Translations under genes and position numbers: made by a program
The notes under the pieces: model-generated
What the model was told of the DNA's origin: nothing
The model's database searches: none
The model's input: only the letters and a program-made list of their open reading frames with translations
Source of the DNA: a virus
DNA length: 28,319 nucleotides
Reading direction: 5' to 3' (one strand)
IMG/VR virus record: IMGVR_UViG_3300002242_000019
Span: 33,033-61,351 of that record
Part shown: positions 13,669-20,876 of the stretch, piece after piece
Layout: every line of letters starts with the position of its first letter
How positions within the stretch are numbered: the stretch's first letter is position 1

Positions 13669-14121
13669 ATGGATTTACATGAAAAGCCTAGAAGTAAAAA
13701 ATCATTAAGTGATGAGTATGAAACTCCTGATGAAGTTTTTAAACTACTCTGTAATAAATATAAAATAATTCCATCTATAGATGTATGTGCGAATGTAGAT
13801 AATAAAAAGTGTAGAGATTTTTTTGGAGTTAACAGTAATGGATTAAAATGTGACTGGTCTGTGGATGCATGGGTAAACCCTCCGCATTCTATAACTGGTG
13901 ACTTTGTAAAAAAAGCATATGAACAATGGAAAGAAAACAATATCAATATTATGATGATTATACCAGCAAACACATGCAGTAGTAAATACTGGCATGAATA
14001 TATTGAAGGTAATGCTGAATATCATGCCATCAAAGGCAGAATCAGATTTTTATACAATGGAAAACCTAGTGATTTTATGAGTAGGAATGCTTACATGTGT
14101 ATTATATTTAGAAGCAACTAA
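13669..14121 (+). CDS. phage-type DNA adenine methyltransferase (Dam-like)
   Basis: A 150-residue protein like the small phage DNA N6-adenine methyltransferases. D-E-Y-E-T-P-D-E-V-F (15-24) is the usual start of the fold, I-D-V-C-A-N (37-42) resembles the SAM-binding strand, and W-V-N-P-P-H-S (68-74) is the catalytic (D/N)PP(Y/H) motif. M-I-I-P-A-N-T and G-R-I-R-F also occur in the family. It would protect viral DNA or mark it; no cognate restriction enzyme is nearby. His replaces the usual aromatic residue after N-P-P. The 3' end overlaps the convergent metzincin gene by 14 nt. Confidence 0.75.
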   Translation: MDLHEKPRSKKSLSDEYETPDEVFKLLCNKYKIIPSIDVCANVDNKKCRDFFGVNSNGLKCDWSVDAWVNPPHSITGDFVKKAYEQWKENNINIMMIIPANTCSSKYWHEYIEGNAEYHAIKGRIRFLYNGKPSDFMSRNAYMCIIFRSN

Positions 14122-14887
14122 ATAAAAACGTGCTTAGTATATGGCATCCGTCTATATGATACACAGGTTGTGGCGAACCCCATCCATTCTCACCATATAT
14201 TTTAGCCAACATTATTAAATCTAAATATGTTACAGATAGATTTTGATGTTCATCAAACGGATTTATTGATTCAACCATAACTGATTTTGTATAACCATTA
14301 GAATCATAACCACTTTGAAAATGACCTAAACCAAAACCATGACCTAGTTCATGAACTACTATGTTTTTTATAGTGTTTGGTGGTAAAGGATAACTAGCAG
14401 AGTCTCTTGATATTACAGTGCTGTTATCTCCTCCTATTACAATTTTAGTGACACTTTTTTGACTCTCTAAAAATATATTAATAAACATAAATTTATGCCA
14501 AGACTGATTAAAATTCAAACTTGTGTAACCTAATGCCATATCATTTGATGTTTTCTCATAATTGAACATTATGTCACAATCACCATAATCATGTACAGAT
14601 TTAATAGCATGATCTTCCCAAGATATTTCCCTTACAGTTAAATTCCAATCACCGTCAGGATAAGCATATTGTAGTTTTACTATCCATTCTGCTATACCAA
14701 TCAATGTTAAATTTTTCAATTCATCCCAATTACTGTATAAAGATGGGTCTACTTCAAACAAACAGATATCAGGATTATCTGCATGTCTTAATCTTAATGA
14801 GTCATACATATAACCTCCTTCACTGTGAATTAATGGTAAATTTACTGTTAATAACAAAATTATAAAAAATCCTGCTACAACCTTCAT
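14108..14887 (-). CDS. secreted metzincin metalloprotease (matrixin-like)
   Basis: A 259-residue protein with an N-terminal signal peptide (F-F-I-I-L-L-L-T-V-N-L-P-L-I, cleavage near 22). The extended zinc motif H-E-L-G-H-G-F-G-L-G-H (179-189) gives three His ligands and the catalytic Glu180, and S-V-M-V-E-S with M204 is a plausible Met-turn, so the metzincin active site is complete. Several N-x-[ST] sites occur, and a Cys near the C-terminus may pair. It would be exported and could cut host S-layer or surface proteins at entry or release; that is inference. The start has a TATA box 25 nt upstream without the CTAG element, so it may be timed differently from its neighbours. Confidence 0.8.
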   Translation of the reverse strand: MKVVAGFFIILLLTVNLPLIHSEGGYMYDSLRLRHADNPDICLFEVDPSLYSNWDELKNLTLIGIAEWIVKLQYAYPDGDWNLTVREISWEDHAIKSVHDYGDCDIMFNYEKTSNDMALGYTSLNFNQSWHKFMFINIFLESQKSVTKIVIGGDNSTVISRDSASYPLPPNTIKNIVVHELGHGFGLGHFQSGYDSNGYTKSVMVESINPFDEHQNLSVTYLDLIMLAKIYGENGWGSPQPVYHIDGCHILSTFLFSCF

Positions 14888-14908
14888 ATTTAAATTGTAA
14901 TTTTAAAC

Positions 14909-14915
14909 TATAAAA
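14909..14915 (-). promoter_or_regulatory. TATA box of the metzincin gene
   Basis: TTTATAG on the minus strand is centred 25 nt upstream of the ATG at 14887. No CTAG precedes it at the fixed position. Confidence 0.5.
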
Positions 14916-14929
14916 AGATTTGATATCAA

Positions 14930-14964
14930 ACCTTATATAACACGAATCTATACCTTATATAACA
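14930..14964 (+). promoter_or_regulatory. duplicated TATA/operator repeat before the RHH gene
   Basis: ACCTTATATAACA occurs at 14930-14942 and again at 14952-14964, exactly 22 bp apart (about two helix turns). The first copy is the TATA box, centred 27 nt before the ATG at 14964; the second runs into the ATG. Such tandem sites are typical operators of ribbon-helix-helix proteins, so autoregulation is likely. Confidence 0.55.
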
Positions 14965-15203
14965 TGGCTAGAAGAAAAATAGGTAATTCTCACACTACCA
15001 TATCTATCACATGGGAAGATAAAGAAAAATTTAGACAATTTGCAAAATTTGTTAAAAAAACAAAAACTGGTGATTTGTATGAGTCTGATGCTGTCTTATT
15101 TCACAAAATATTAACATTTTACAACGAACATCACGAATCAAGTGAAAACAGACCAACATATCCAAGCAGAGTTACTTCTCAAGAACATGTCCAGCAAGAT
15201 TAA
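14964..15203 (+). CDS. ribbon-helix-helix-like transcription regulator
   Basis: A 79-residue protein. Basic start M-A-R-R-K-I-G-N, strand H-T-T-I-S-I-T, helix W-E-D-K-E-K-F-R-Q-F-A-K-F-V, then Y-E-S-D-A-V-L-F-H-K-I-L-T-F-Y matches the CopG/RHH strand-helix-helix order. The strand alternates polar T-I-S-I-T side chains that would read the major groove. Tandem repeats cover its own start. The 3' end overlaps the convergent RNase H gene by 32 nt. Confidence 0.62.
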   Translation: MARRKIGNSHTTISITWEDKEKFRQFAKFVKKTKTGDLYESDAVLFHKILTFYNEHHESSENRPTYPSRVTSQEHVQQD

Positions 15204-15528
15204 AATCTCTGGAAATCCATTTTATTTTTATTTTATCAGTCATTAATTTCATACACTTTTCCCATAAAGGATATAGTTTTTCTGTTGTAACTCTCCATTT
15301 ACCATTGATTTGATTTACAACAAGCATAGAATCACTGTGAATTGTAATAGATCTTAACTTGTAATTATTTTGAATATATCTTAATGCATACAACAATGCA
15401 AGATACTCAAGTTCATTATTTGTAGGATCACCATCAATACCATTACGAGTTTTTACTATGGTTTTTGAACCATCGACCAAACATATGTTATTATGTCTAG
15501 TACCTCCATCTATGTAGAGTTTAATCAC
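15172..15528 (-). CDS. RNase H family protein
   Basis: A 118-residue protein of the RNase HI/archaeal type. Acidic residues are in place at D7 (Y-I-D-G-G-T), E39 (N-N-E-L-E-Y-L-A-L) and D66 (I-H-S-D-S). Near the C-terminus R-D-F-N-L-A-G-H-V-L-E replaces the usual N-x2-A-D-x-L-A, so the fourth acidic residue appears to be Gly, although D108 lies close. It would remove RNA primers or R-loops during viral replication. It starts with GTG at 15528, with a TTAAATAA box about 25 nt upstream inside the end of the preceding gene. Confidence 0.78.
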   Translation of the reverse strand: MIKLYIDGGTRHNNICLVDGSKTIVKTRNGIDGDPTNNELEYLALLYALRYIQNNYKLRSITIHSDSMLVVNQINGKWRVTTEKLYPLWEKCMKLMTDKIKIKWISRDFNLAGHVLEK

Positions 15529-15549
15529 CGTAATTGTTATAATTAACTA

Positions 15550-15693
15550 TTATTTAAGATTTTTAGTTTCTTTTACTTTTTCTGTATAGAGTTTTCTACA
15601 TGCTGGACTACAGTATATCCTCTGTCTTCCTTTATAACGCCAAGGTAATGTAGTTCCACATTCTATACAGAAATGAGTATCATCTTTTCTCAA
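15550..15693 (-). CDS. 47-residue zinc-finger protein
   Basis: Starts with TTG at 15693, supported by the TATA box about 27 nt upstream. It contains F-C-I-E-C-G-T-T-L-P-W-R near residues 8-19 and I-Y-C-S-P-A-C-R-K-L near 28-37: C-x2-C ... C-x3-C, the layout of FCS/treble-clef-type zinc fingers. The tail is lysine-rich. It overlaps no neighbour and looks like its own leaderless unit ahead of RNase H. Confidence 0.6.
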   Translation of the reverse strand: MRKDDTHFCIECGTTLPWRYKGRQRIYCSPACRKLYTEKVKETKNLK

Positions 15694-15716
15694 TGTTTTA
15701 TATGATATGTTTATGA

Positions 15717-15733
15717 TATATAAGGCTTACTAT
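15717..15733 (-). promoter_or_regulatory. variant ATAG-N5-TATA promoter of the 15693 gene
   Basis: Minus strand: ATAG (15733-15730), five bases, CTTATATA (15724-15717). ATAG replaces CTAG because it includes the stop codon of the upstream gene. The sequence 15714-15732 is identical to 13197-13215. Confidence 0.68.
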
Positions 15734-16710
15734 TCTTCTTTGTTTATTTTTTTCTGATGAACATCAGAGTATACAGCATTAACACCGTCTGATGTTGTTA
15801 TACCGCCATCTGCTTTTAATTGTGCCTCATAGGCTTCTTTAATTAATTCTTCCTGAATTGCTTTTTCTTTTGCATCTTGATATACTGCTATTGTCTTCAT
15901 AGCCATGTCTATTGCATCTATTGCCATTTCTCTGACTTCTGATTTGTATCTATCTGCTGGGCTTTCTAGTTTTCTTGATTTACCGTCTTTGTCTTCAATT
16001 TCAGTTCCTCCTACTTTTTTATCGTCTTTACCTTGTGGTAAGTCACCTAGTTTTTCATGAGGAATTTTATCACCAGTTGTTTTTGTTTTTCTATTTTCTT
16101 GAGTATCTGCTCTTCCTACCTCTTGTTGTTTATCCCCTGATTGATCAGAAGAAATTTCTCCTGTAGATGTTCTTCTAGGTGTGTCAACTCTTAAAAGGTC
16201 TGATGAATCAGCTTTGCTTTCTTGAAAATCACTTTGTTTATCATCTGGACTAAAATTATGAGCTTTTAATTTAAGTAATTTACATTTAATAATTGCCAAG
16301 TTTAATGATGCATTCTTTGGTAATGCTTGACCTTCTGGTTTTTTGAAATTTACTTTATTTCCTTGTTTATCAGAATTTGGATTTTTCTTAGTTCCACCAA
16401 TACCATCTGTAATTGCTCTATCACCTGTATTTGGTTTATCTCCCTGTGTTCCTGTTGAACCTTCTCCATATGTAGTTACTTTACCTTGTTGATGTTCACT
16501 AGGATTAGTTAAATTACTTGTTGTACTGCTTGCAGCTAAGTCCAATTTATCTTTAGGTGCATCTGCACCTGATGTTGGTAATTTTGTTGTACTTGGTGTT
16601 GAACCAGTTGGTTTTGTATTTCCTTTAGTCCATTGATCTACAGGTTTATCTTTCTTAACGTATTTTATTCCAAAAGTGTCCAAATTATAATCAGGTGTTC
16701 CTACGGTCAT
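15730..16710 (-). CDS. long disordered protein, function unknown
   Basis: A 326-residue protein very rich in K, D, G, T, S and P. A short ordered start (P-D-Y-N-L-D-T-F-G-I-K-Y) is followed by about 220 low-complexity residues with a small island near A-S-L-N-L-A-I-I-K-C-K-L-L-K-L-K. A helical C-terminus follows (M-A-I-D-A-I-D-M-A-M-K-T-I-A-V-Y-Q-D-A-K-E-K). It overlaps the upstream gene (ATGA). Position downstream of the terminase is where portal, scaffold or head genes usually lie; a scaffold- or ejection-type role is a guess. Confidence 0.65.
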   Translation of the reverse strand: MTVGTPDYNLDTFGIKYVKKDKPVDQWTKGNTKPTGSTPSTTKLPTSGADAPKDKLDLAASSTTSNLTNPSEHQQGKVTTYGEGSTGTQGDKPNTGDRAITDGIGGTKKNPNSDKQGNKVNFKKPEGQALPKNASLNLAIIKCKLLKLKAHNFSPDDKQSDFQESKADSSDLLRVDTPRRTSTGEISSDQSGDKQQEVGRADTQENRKTKTTGDKIPHEKLGDLPQGKDDKKVGGTEIEDKDGKSRKLESPADRYKSEVREMAIDAIDMAMKTIAVYQDAKEKAIQEELIKEAYEAQLKADGGITTSDGVNAVYSDVHQKKINKEE

Positions 16711-17921
16711 ATCTTCTTATCCTTCTCTTGATCTGCGGCTCTTCCATTTATAGTTTTTGGCTGTGTTTTAGTGTCATATTTGTTACCTCCATCGTGAGTA
16801 TCTGATGGTTTTGTATCTCCAAGTTCCAGATGTTCTTTTTTAATTGATGGTTTTTTGTCATCATATTTGAATTGGTCTGCTCTTACACCTGTATGTGAAG
16901 CACCTTCATAGTCTTTTGGTGCATCAAAACCTGTACTTGTACTAACTCCTGAGTTTGGTTCTCTTCCAGCGTTTCCATGAACACTTTCTTCAACATTTGA
17001 TTTTAATTGGTTTAATTTTTCTATTGCTTTTTCTAATTTACTTGGTTTCTTTTTATCCTCACCACTATCGTTATCATCATTTTTCCACTCATCTAATACT
17101 TCAACTTTTGTATTTTTATCATGTTCATCTTCTATTTTTAATAATGAATCTTTCATAACATCATCTTTTCTATCTGCTAACCATGATACCCATGCTTTAT
17201 CATTATATCCTTTTGATTCACCTTTATCATCATAACCACTAAATAGTTTAACTTCACTACTTTCTAATGCTTGTTTGTTTTCTTTTGGAACATGTTTACC
17301 ACCTCTTTTACCACCTTTCTGTTCTTCTGTAGATGGCTCTCTTGGTTGAATACCATGTTGTCTTGTCATTTGCATTTGACCAAATCCTTTATCACCTTTT
17401 TCTCCAGCCATACCTTCTGTTCCTATAGGAGTATTAAGTTTAAAACCTCCACTTCTTTTTTTAGGATCAGTTACCATCGAATTTGATGATGCACCTTCTC
17501 CTCCACTTTCAGTTAATGTATTATTATCTCCACTTGATGCTTTATCAAATATTCTATGTGTTACGTTTTCATCGTCATCCTTACCTTCTTTTGCAGATAC
17601 ATTGCTTGAGTTGTTCTTAGTCAACAATACTTGAAGATCTTTTGGTAGTTGATCCCATGATTTAGTTACATATCTTGGACTTGGAACATGTGCTTTAGAC
17701 AATTCCTCCAATTTTTCATTGTCATCCATAGCATCCCAAGTCTTGTTTACGACTATATCTTTGACAAAAAATGTCTCGTTTAATTGTATATCTTTATATT
17801 CACCTGATTTAAAAACTGTAACATATGCATTGTTCATTTTGACTACAATACCACTGTCTTCTACACCATTTACAAAAAAGTTTATCTTATCGCCAACTCT
17901 GGTGTTAGTGATTTTATTCAT
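16707..17921 (-). CDS. protein with N-terminal small beta-barrel and long disordered tail
   Basis: A 404-residue protein from ATG 17921, preferred over an in-frame start at 17948 because it overlaps the upstream stop region. The first 60 residues (R-V-G-D-K-I-N-F-F-V-N-G ... G-I-V-V-K-M-N-N-A-Y-V-T-V-F) read as a small SH3-like barrel. Residues to about 110 hold a helical segment (W-D-Q-L-P-K-D-L-Q-V-L-L). The remainder is highly charged low complexity with a coiled-coil island (L-E-K-A-I-E-K-L-N-Q-L-K). No family recognised; it shares composition with the next gene. Confidence 0.65.
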   Translation of the reverse strand: MNKITNTRVGDKINFFVNGVEDSGIVVKMNNAYVTVFKSGEYKDIQLNETFFVKDIVVNKTWDAMDDNEKLEELSKAHVPSPRYVTKSWDQLPKDLQVLLTKNNSSNVSAKEGKDDDENVTHRIFDKASSGDNNTLTESGGEGASSNSMVTDPKKRSGGFKLNTPIGTEGMAGEKGDKGFGQMQMTRQHGIQPREPSTEEQKGGKRGGKHVPKENKQALESSEVKLFSGYDDKGESKGYNDKAWVSWLADRKDDVMKDSLLKIEDEHDKNTKVEVLDEWKNDDNDSGEDKKKPSKLEKAIEKLNQLKSNVEESVHGNAGREPNSGVSTSTGFDAPKDYEGASHTGVRADQFKYDDKKPSIKKEHLELGDTKPSDTHDGGNKYDTKTQPKTINGRAADQEKDKKI

Positions 17922-18170
17922 GTCTATCACCCTTTTTTCCCTTTTCATCTATATAAATTTCACTATCTACAGGTTTCATCCAATCTTGTTCCATTCCAGT
18001 CTCATGTTGATTACCCATTCTTGCATCTCCTGCACCTTGCATTTTTTCTAGCCATGATTTGAACAACTTCTTCCTGTGTACCAGCAGATTTGAACTCTTG
18101 GTTTCTTTTTAACCTCTTCCAATTCGTCATCAGTGACTTCTTCTATAGGATCTGGTAGATCATTGGTCAT
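17914..18170 (-). pseudogene. small gene with two apparent frame breaks upstream of the disordered proteins
   Basis: Starts at ATG 18170 with a good TATA box: M-T-N-D-L-P-D-P-I-E-E-V-T-D-D-E-L-E-E-V-K-K. The sensible reading then moves one base forward within about 18085-18105 (N-Q-E-F-K-S-A-G-T-Q-E-E-V-V-Q-I-M-A). It moves again near 18042-18051, at a CTAG followed by six A, into K-M-Q-G-A-G-D-A-R-M-G-N-Q ... D-S-E-I-Y-I-D-E. With one base removed at each place the product is about 84 residues and ends overlapping the next start. Without correction only 40 residues are made. A sequencing indel or real decay are both possible. Confidence 0.5.
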
Positions 18171-18192
18171 AATTAAGTATAAATGGGATAAT

Positions 18193-18200
18193 ATATAAAG
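18193..18200 (-). promoter_or_regulatory. TATA box before the 18170 gene
   Basis: CTTTATAT on the minus strand, centred 26 nt before the ATG at 18170, just after the terminase stop. There is no CTAG upstream. This is a possible late-type promoter for the genes after terminase. Confidence 0.55.
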
Positions 18201-18207
18201 TATTCTG

Positions 18208-19590
18208 TCATCCAAACAGTGATTTTCTTAAGTTTTTACCAACATCCAGTACATACCAGTTGTTACCAGCAGTTAATGCTCTACAGGCAAGAACCAAACT
18301 GTCTGGATAGTCATCATGTTCGTCTGATTTAATCTTCATCTGACCATTTTCAGTGTAATCTCTTTTTAAATATGACAACTGATATATCAGTTTATCAACG
18401 TTTTTTAATGTTATTTTATGATTTTCAAACAAAAGTCTTAGATTTTTGTACATAGAACCTTTCTCTTGCAAAGAAAACACTACACCTCTAGCTGGTATAT
18501 CCTGCTCTCTTGCCAAGTCTATAAGACCTCCACCTAATCCAGTCTCATCTATGAATACAGTCTCTAACCTGTAATCTCTTACCATATCACCTATCCTACC
18601 ACATACCTGAACAACATTTGATTGAGTCTCTGCAAAAACATCCTCTACAAAAACACTTTCATCCTCATCTACAGACACTACTGTAAATACAGTCTCATCT
18701 CTACCACTTCTTGCAACATCCACCCCCATATAATGTTTCAATCTTCCTCTAGGCTGTTTGTCATTCACAGACTCCATTAACAATGAATATGGAATTAGTT
18801 GATCACCTATGTCTAGGAACTCACCCTCTACCTCTTGAACATATTCCTCTCTGGTAAGTTTCTTCATTTCTTCTACAAAAGTAGGGTCTTCCTGAATCAG
18901 TGGGTTGTCAGTTGACTTTACATGAAACTCAGTCCATAGACCTTCTGGATTTCTAGGTTTACTATTCATACTCGCTTCATAAAAATAACCTGACTTGGAA
19001 AATGGCGTTGATGTAAGCCATACCCTAGCATGTGTAGCCATACCAGAAGGAAGGAATGCCCTTAGAATATCTGTCTTAATAAAACTGCATTCGTCAGCAA
19101 TAATACAGTGAGGCGAATAACCTCTGAGTCCTGTACCTTTTTCACCAGTAGCCCTTGTTACAATTTTTGATACACCTGAATTATCTAAAAATGAAACTGT
19201 CATTTCAGTCTGCGTGTTTCTTACAACGTAGTTCTTAAGAAAGTCATTACCCATAATCAAACTTCTGATCCTGTCAAACATGATACCTGATTGGTTTTGA
19301 GTAGGTGCGGCAATTACTATTGTACATTCTTTGTTAACAGTCTCCAGCATCAAAGGTGCAAAAAAAGCAAAGTGTATAGCCTTGACAGCAGTTGACATTG
19401 TTTTACCCACCTGTCTTCCAGATCTGTATACTATGAATCTGTCTTTACAATTAACGTATTTAATATTATAGTCAAACAGTTTATGACCTAAGAATACTTC
19501 ACTGAATTTACTAGGATTGTCAGCACATTCTGCAACTACTTGCATAAAGTTTTGTCTTTCTTCAATCTCTTCATTTGTAGGTCTACCCAT
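18208..19590 (-). CDS. terL: terminase large subunit
   Basis: A 460-residue packaging motor. The ATPase has Walker A S-G-R-Q-V-G-K-T (57-64), Walker B C-I-I-A-D-E-C (162-168) and coupling motif L-T-S-T-P (192-196). The RNase H-like nuclease has G-V-D-V-A-R-S-G (289-296), F-I-D-E-T-G-L-G-G-G (346-355) and D-D-Y-P-D-S-L-V-L-A (about 426-435), supplying the acidic metal ligands. It packages DNA into the prohead and cuts concatemers. It overlaps the candidate small subunit by 8 nt. This is the strongest proof that the element is a tailed virus. Confidence 0.95.
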   Translation of the reverse strand: MGRPTNEEIEERQNFMQVVAECADNPSKFSEVFLGHKLFDYNIKYVNCKDRFIVYRSGRQVGKTMSTAVKAIHFAFFAPLMLETVNKECTIVIAAPTQNQSGIMFDRIRSLIMGNDFLKNYVVRNTQTEMTVSFLDNSGVSKIVTRATGEKGTGLRGYSPHCIIADECSFIKTDILRAFLPSGMATHARVWLTSTPFSKSGYFYEASMNSKPRNPEGLWTEFHVKSTDNPLIQEDPTFVEEMKKLTREEYVQEVEGEFLDIGDQLIPYSLLMESVNDKQPRGRLKHYMGVDVARSGRDETVFTVVSVDEDESVFVEDVFAETQSNVVQVCGRIGDMVRDYRLETVFIDETGLGGGLIDLAREQDIPARGVVFSLQEKGSMYKNLRLLFENHKITLKNVDKLIYQLSYLKRDYTENGQMKIKSDEHDDYPDSLVLACRALTAGNNWYVLDVGKNLRKSLFG

Positions 19591-20098
19591 CGTTCTTCTG
19601 TGCCTTTATCTGTTTAAATATTGATGTTATGTCACCAGTTTTATCATCTACTGATCTTGTCTCAGTAACCATGATTTTTGTAGATAGGTCAGTTAGTGTT
19701 TTAACTATGTTAAGGAATGTATTTATCTCAGACTTGGTGTTTCTGTCAGGTATGTTACCGTCCATTTTAGCCTGTGTCAGTGCCATTAACACGTTTTCAA
19801 ATGATAATTTGGCTATCATATCTACCATGGACTTAACATCTTCTGGTTTTCTGGTATCTATTTGATTTATTACTTTAATAAAATCTTCCCTGACACTGCA
19901 TACAGCATCTTTTTCATATTTAGGACACCTACCATTTCCACCAGACTCTACACTTCTATACATACACTGGTTACAGTATGCTGGTATGTTTGCATCCTTA
20001 AAATGTTTAGCACTGTTGAAAGGTGAAACAGTCTTCCTTTTATCTTCTACTACTATGTTTTTGCCATCTATAGGCTTAATTTTAAATAAATCTCCCAA
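19583..20098 (-). CDS. candidate terminase small subunit
   Basis: A 171-residue protein directly before and overlapping the large subunit. It has a cysteine cluster (A-Y-C-N-Q-C-M-Y-R ... G-R-C-P-K-Y-E-K-D-A-V-C) of zinc-finger type. The rest is helical (V-I-N-Q-I-D, V-D-M-I-A-K-L-S-F-E-N-V-L-M-A-L, I-N-T-F-L-N-I-V-K-T-L-T-D-L). Small terminases are usually helical, oligomeric DNA binders encoded in this place; identity rests on position more than on sequence. The start is TTG at 20098. Confidence 0.55.
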   Translation of the reverse strand: MGDLFKIKPIDGKNIVVEDKRKTVSPFNSAKHFKDANIPAYCNQCMYRSVESGGNGRCPKYEKDAVCSVREDFIKVINQIDTRKPEDVKSMVDMIAKLSFENVLMALTQAKMDGNIPDRNTKSEINTFLNIVKTLTDLSTKIMVTETRSVDDKTGDITSIFKQIKAQKNDG

Positions 20099-20117
20099 TA
20101 TATAACATTTAATTTTA

Positions 20118-20876
20118 TCACTTAATAAAGTTATCTGTATATGAGTTCAATGACTTACATAAAGGCATGTAATACAAGGCTATTGGCAGTTTAAGCATTG
20201 TATAGTAATGATTATCCAACACATCATCATACTTAATACCTATTATATCCATATTGTCCTTGTATTTTTTACAGTAATGTTTCAGTATGGGGTCGTTCAT
20301 ATTATTAACGTTGATTTTTATCTGCATGGATGAGTTTCCAGTCCAAACATCGAATTTTTTTGCAAGTGCCGCAGATATCCATAAACTTGTGTCTATACTT
20401 TCAAATGTTTTTTTATTAATGTACTTACCTTTTCCCAAACCATGATATTTCATACTTACAGGCAAACGTCTTATGGCTTCTTCCATGTCAAGCCTCCCAC
20501 TCATTTTACCAACACATACGTTTGAACCGTTTGGAAGATTGAGTTGGCTAAGATGTTTGATAAAATCCTGCTGGAGTACTGGTATTGTATTCAATCCCAT
20601 ATTATTTTCTTTTTTAAAGATGTTTATAGTGTCACACATATTATTGTTAACAAAAAACTGTGCCGCATGAGTGTACAATTCTTTATTATCTTTCAAAAAC
20701 TCATGGTATTTATCTTCCTCGCCATTGACTCCTGCTATCAAAAATATTTTTTCAAAACAATCATGAAACTGTTTTAAATTATGTGAGTATTTATGAGATA
20801 CCAATACGTTCTTTACACCGCATGACTGTAGTGACTCTAATGTTGCCTTGTTATTGGCGTTAAAGAATATATTCAT
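20118..20876 (-). CDS. TIM-barrel protein resembling tRNA-guanine transglycosylase/DpdA
   Basis: A 252-residue protein. Alternating strands N-V-L-V-S, I-F-L-I-A-G, T-I-P-V-L-Q (97-102) and N-V-C-V-G-K-M-S-G-R-L-D (119-130) fit a TIM barrel. K-Y-H-G-L-G-K-G (143-150) and E-S-I-D-T-S-L-W (159-166) resemble the [IV]-P-V-[LV]-Q-G, G-G, H-G-[LF]-G and S-[IV]-D-[ST]-[ST]-x-W landmarks of TGT-like phage proteins. Such enzymes exchange guanine for 7-deazaguanines in tRNA or, as DpdA, in DNA. The archaeal host makes preQ0 for archaeosine, so substrate would be available. No preQ0 pathway gene is in the window, and the similarity is by eye only. Confidence 0.42.
   Translation of the reverse strand: MNIFFNANNKATLESLQSCGVKNVLVSHKYSHNLKQFHDCFEKIFLIAGVNGEEDKYHEFLKDNKELYTHAAQFFVNNNMCDTINIFKKENNMGLNTIPVLQQDFIKHLSQLNLPNGSNVCVGKMSGRLDMEEAIRRLPVSMKYHGLGKGKYINKKTFESIDTSLWISAALAKKFDVWTGNSSMQIKINVNNMNDPILKHYCKKYKDNMDIIGIKYDDVLDNHYYTMLKLPIALYYMPLCKSLNSYTDNFIK

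Noticed and set aside
16707-17921. Portal protein by position after terminase
   Set aside because: The sequence is mostly low complexity and lacks the long helical stem and length pattern of portals.
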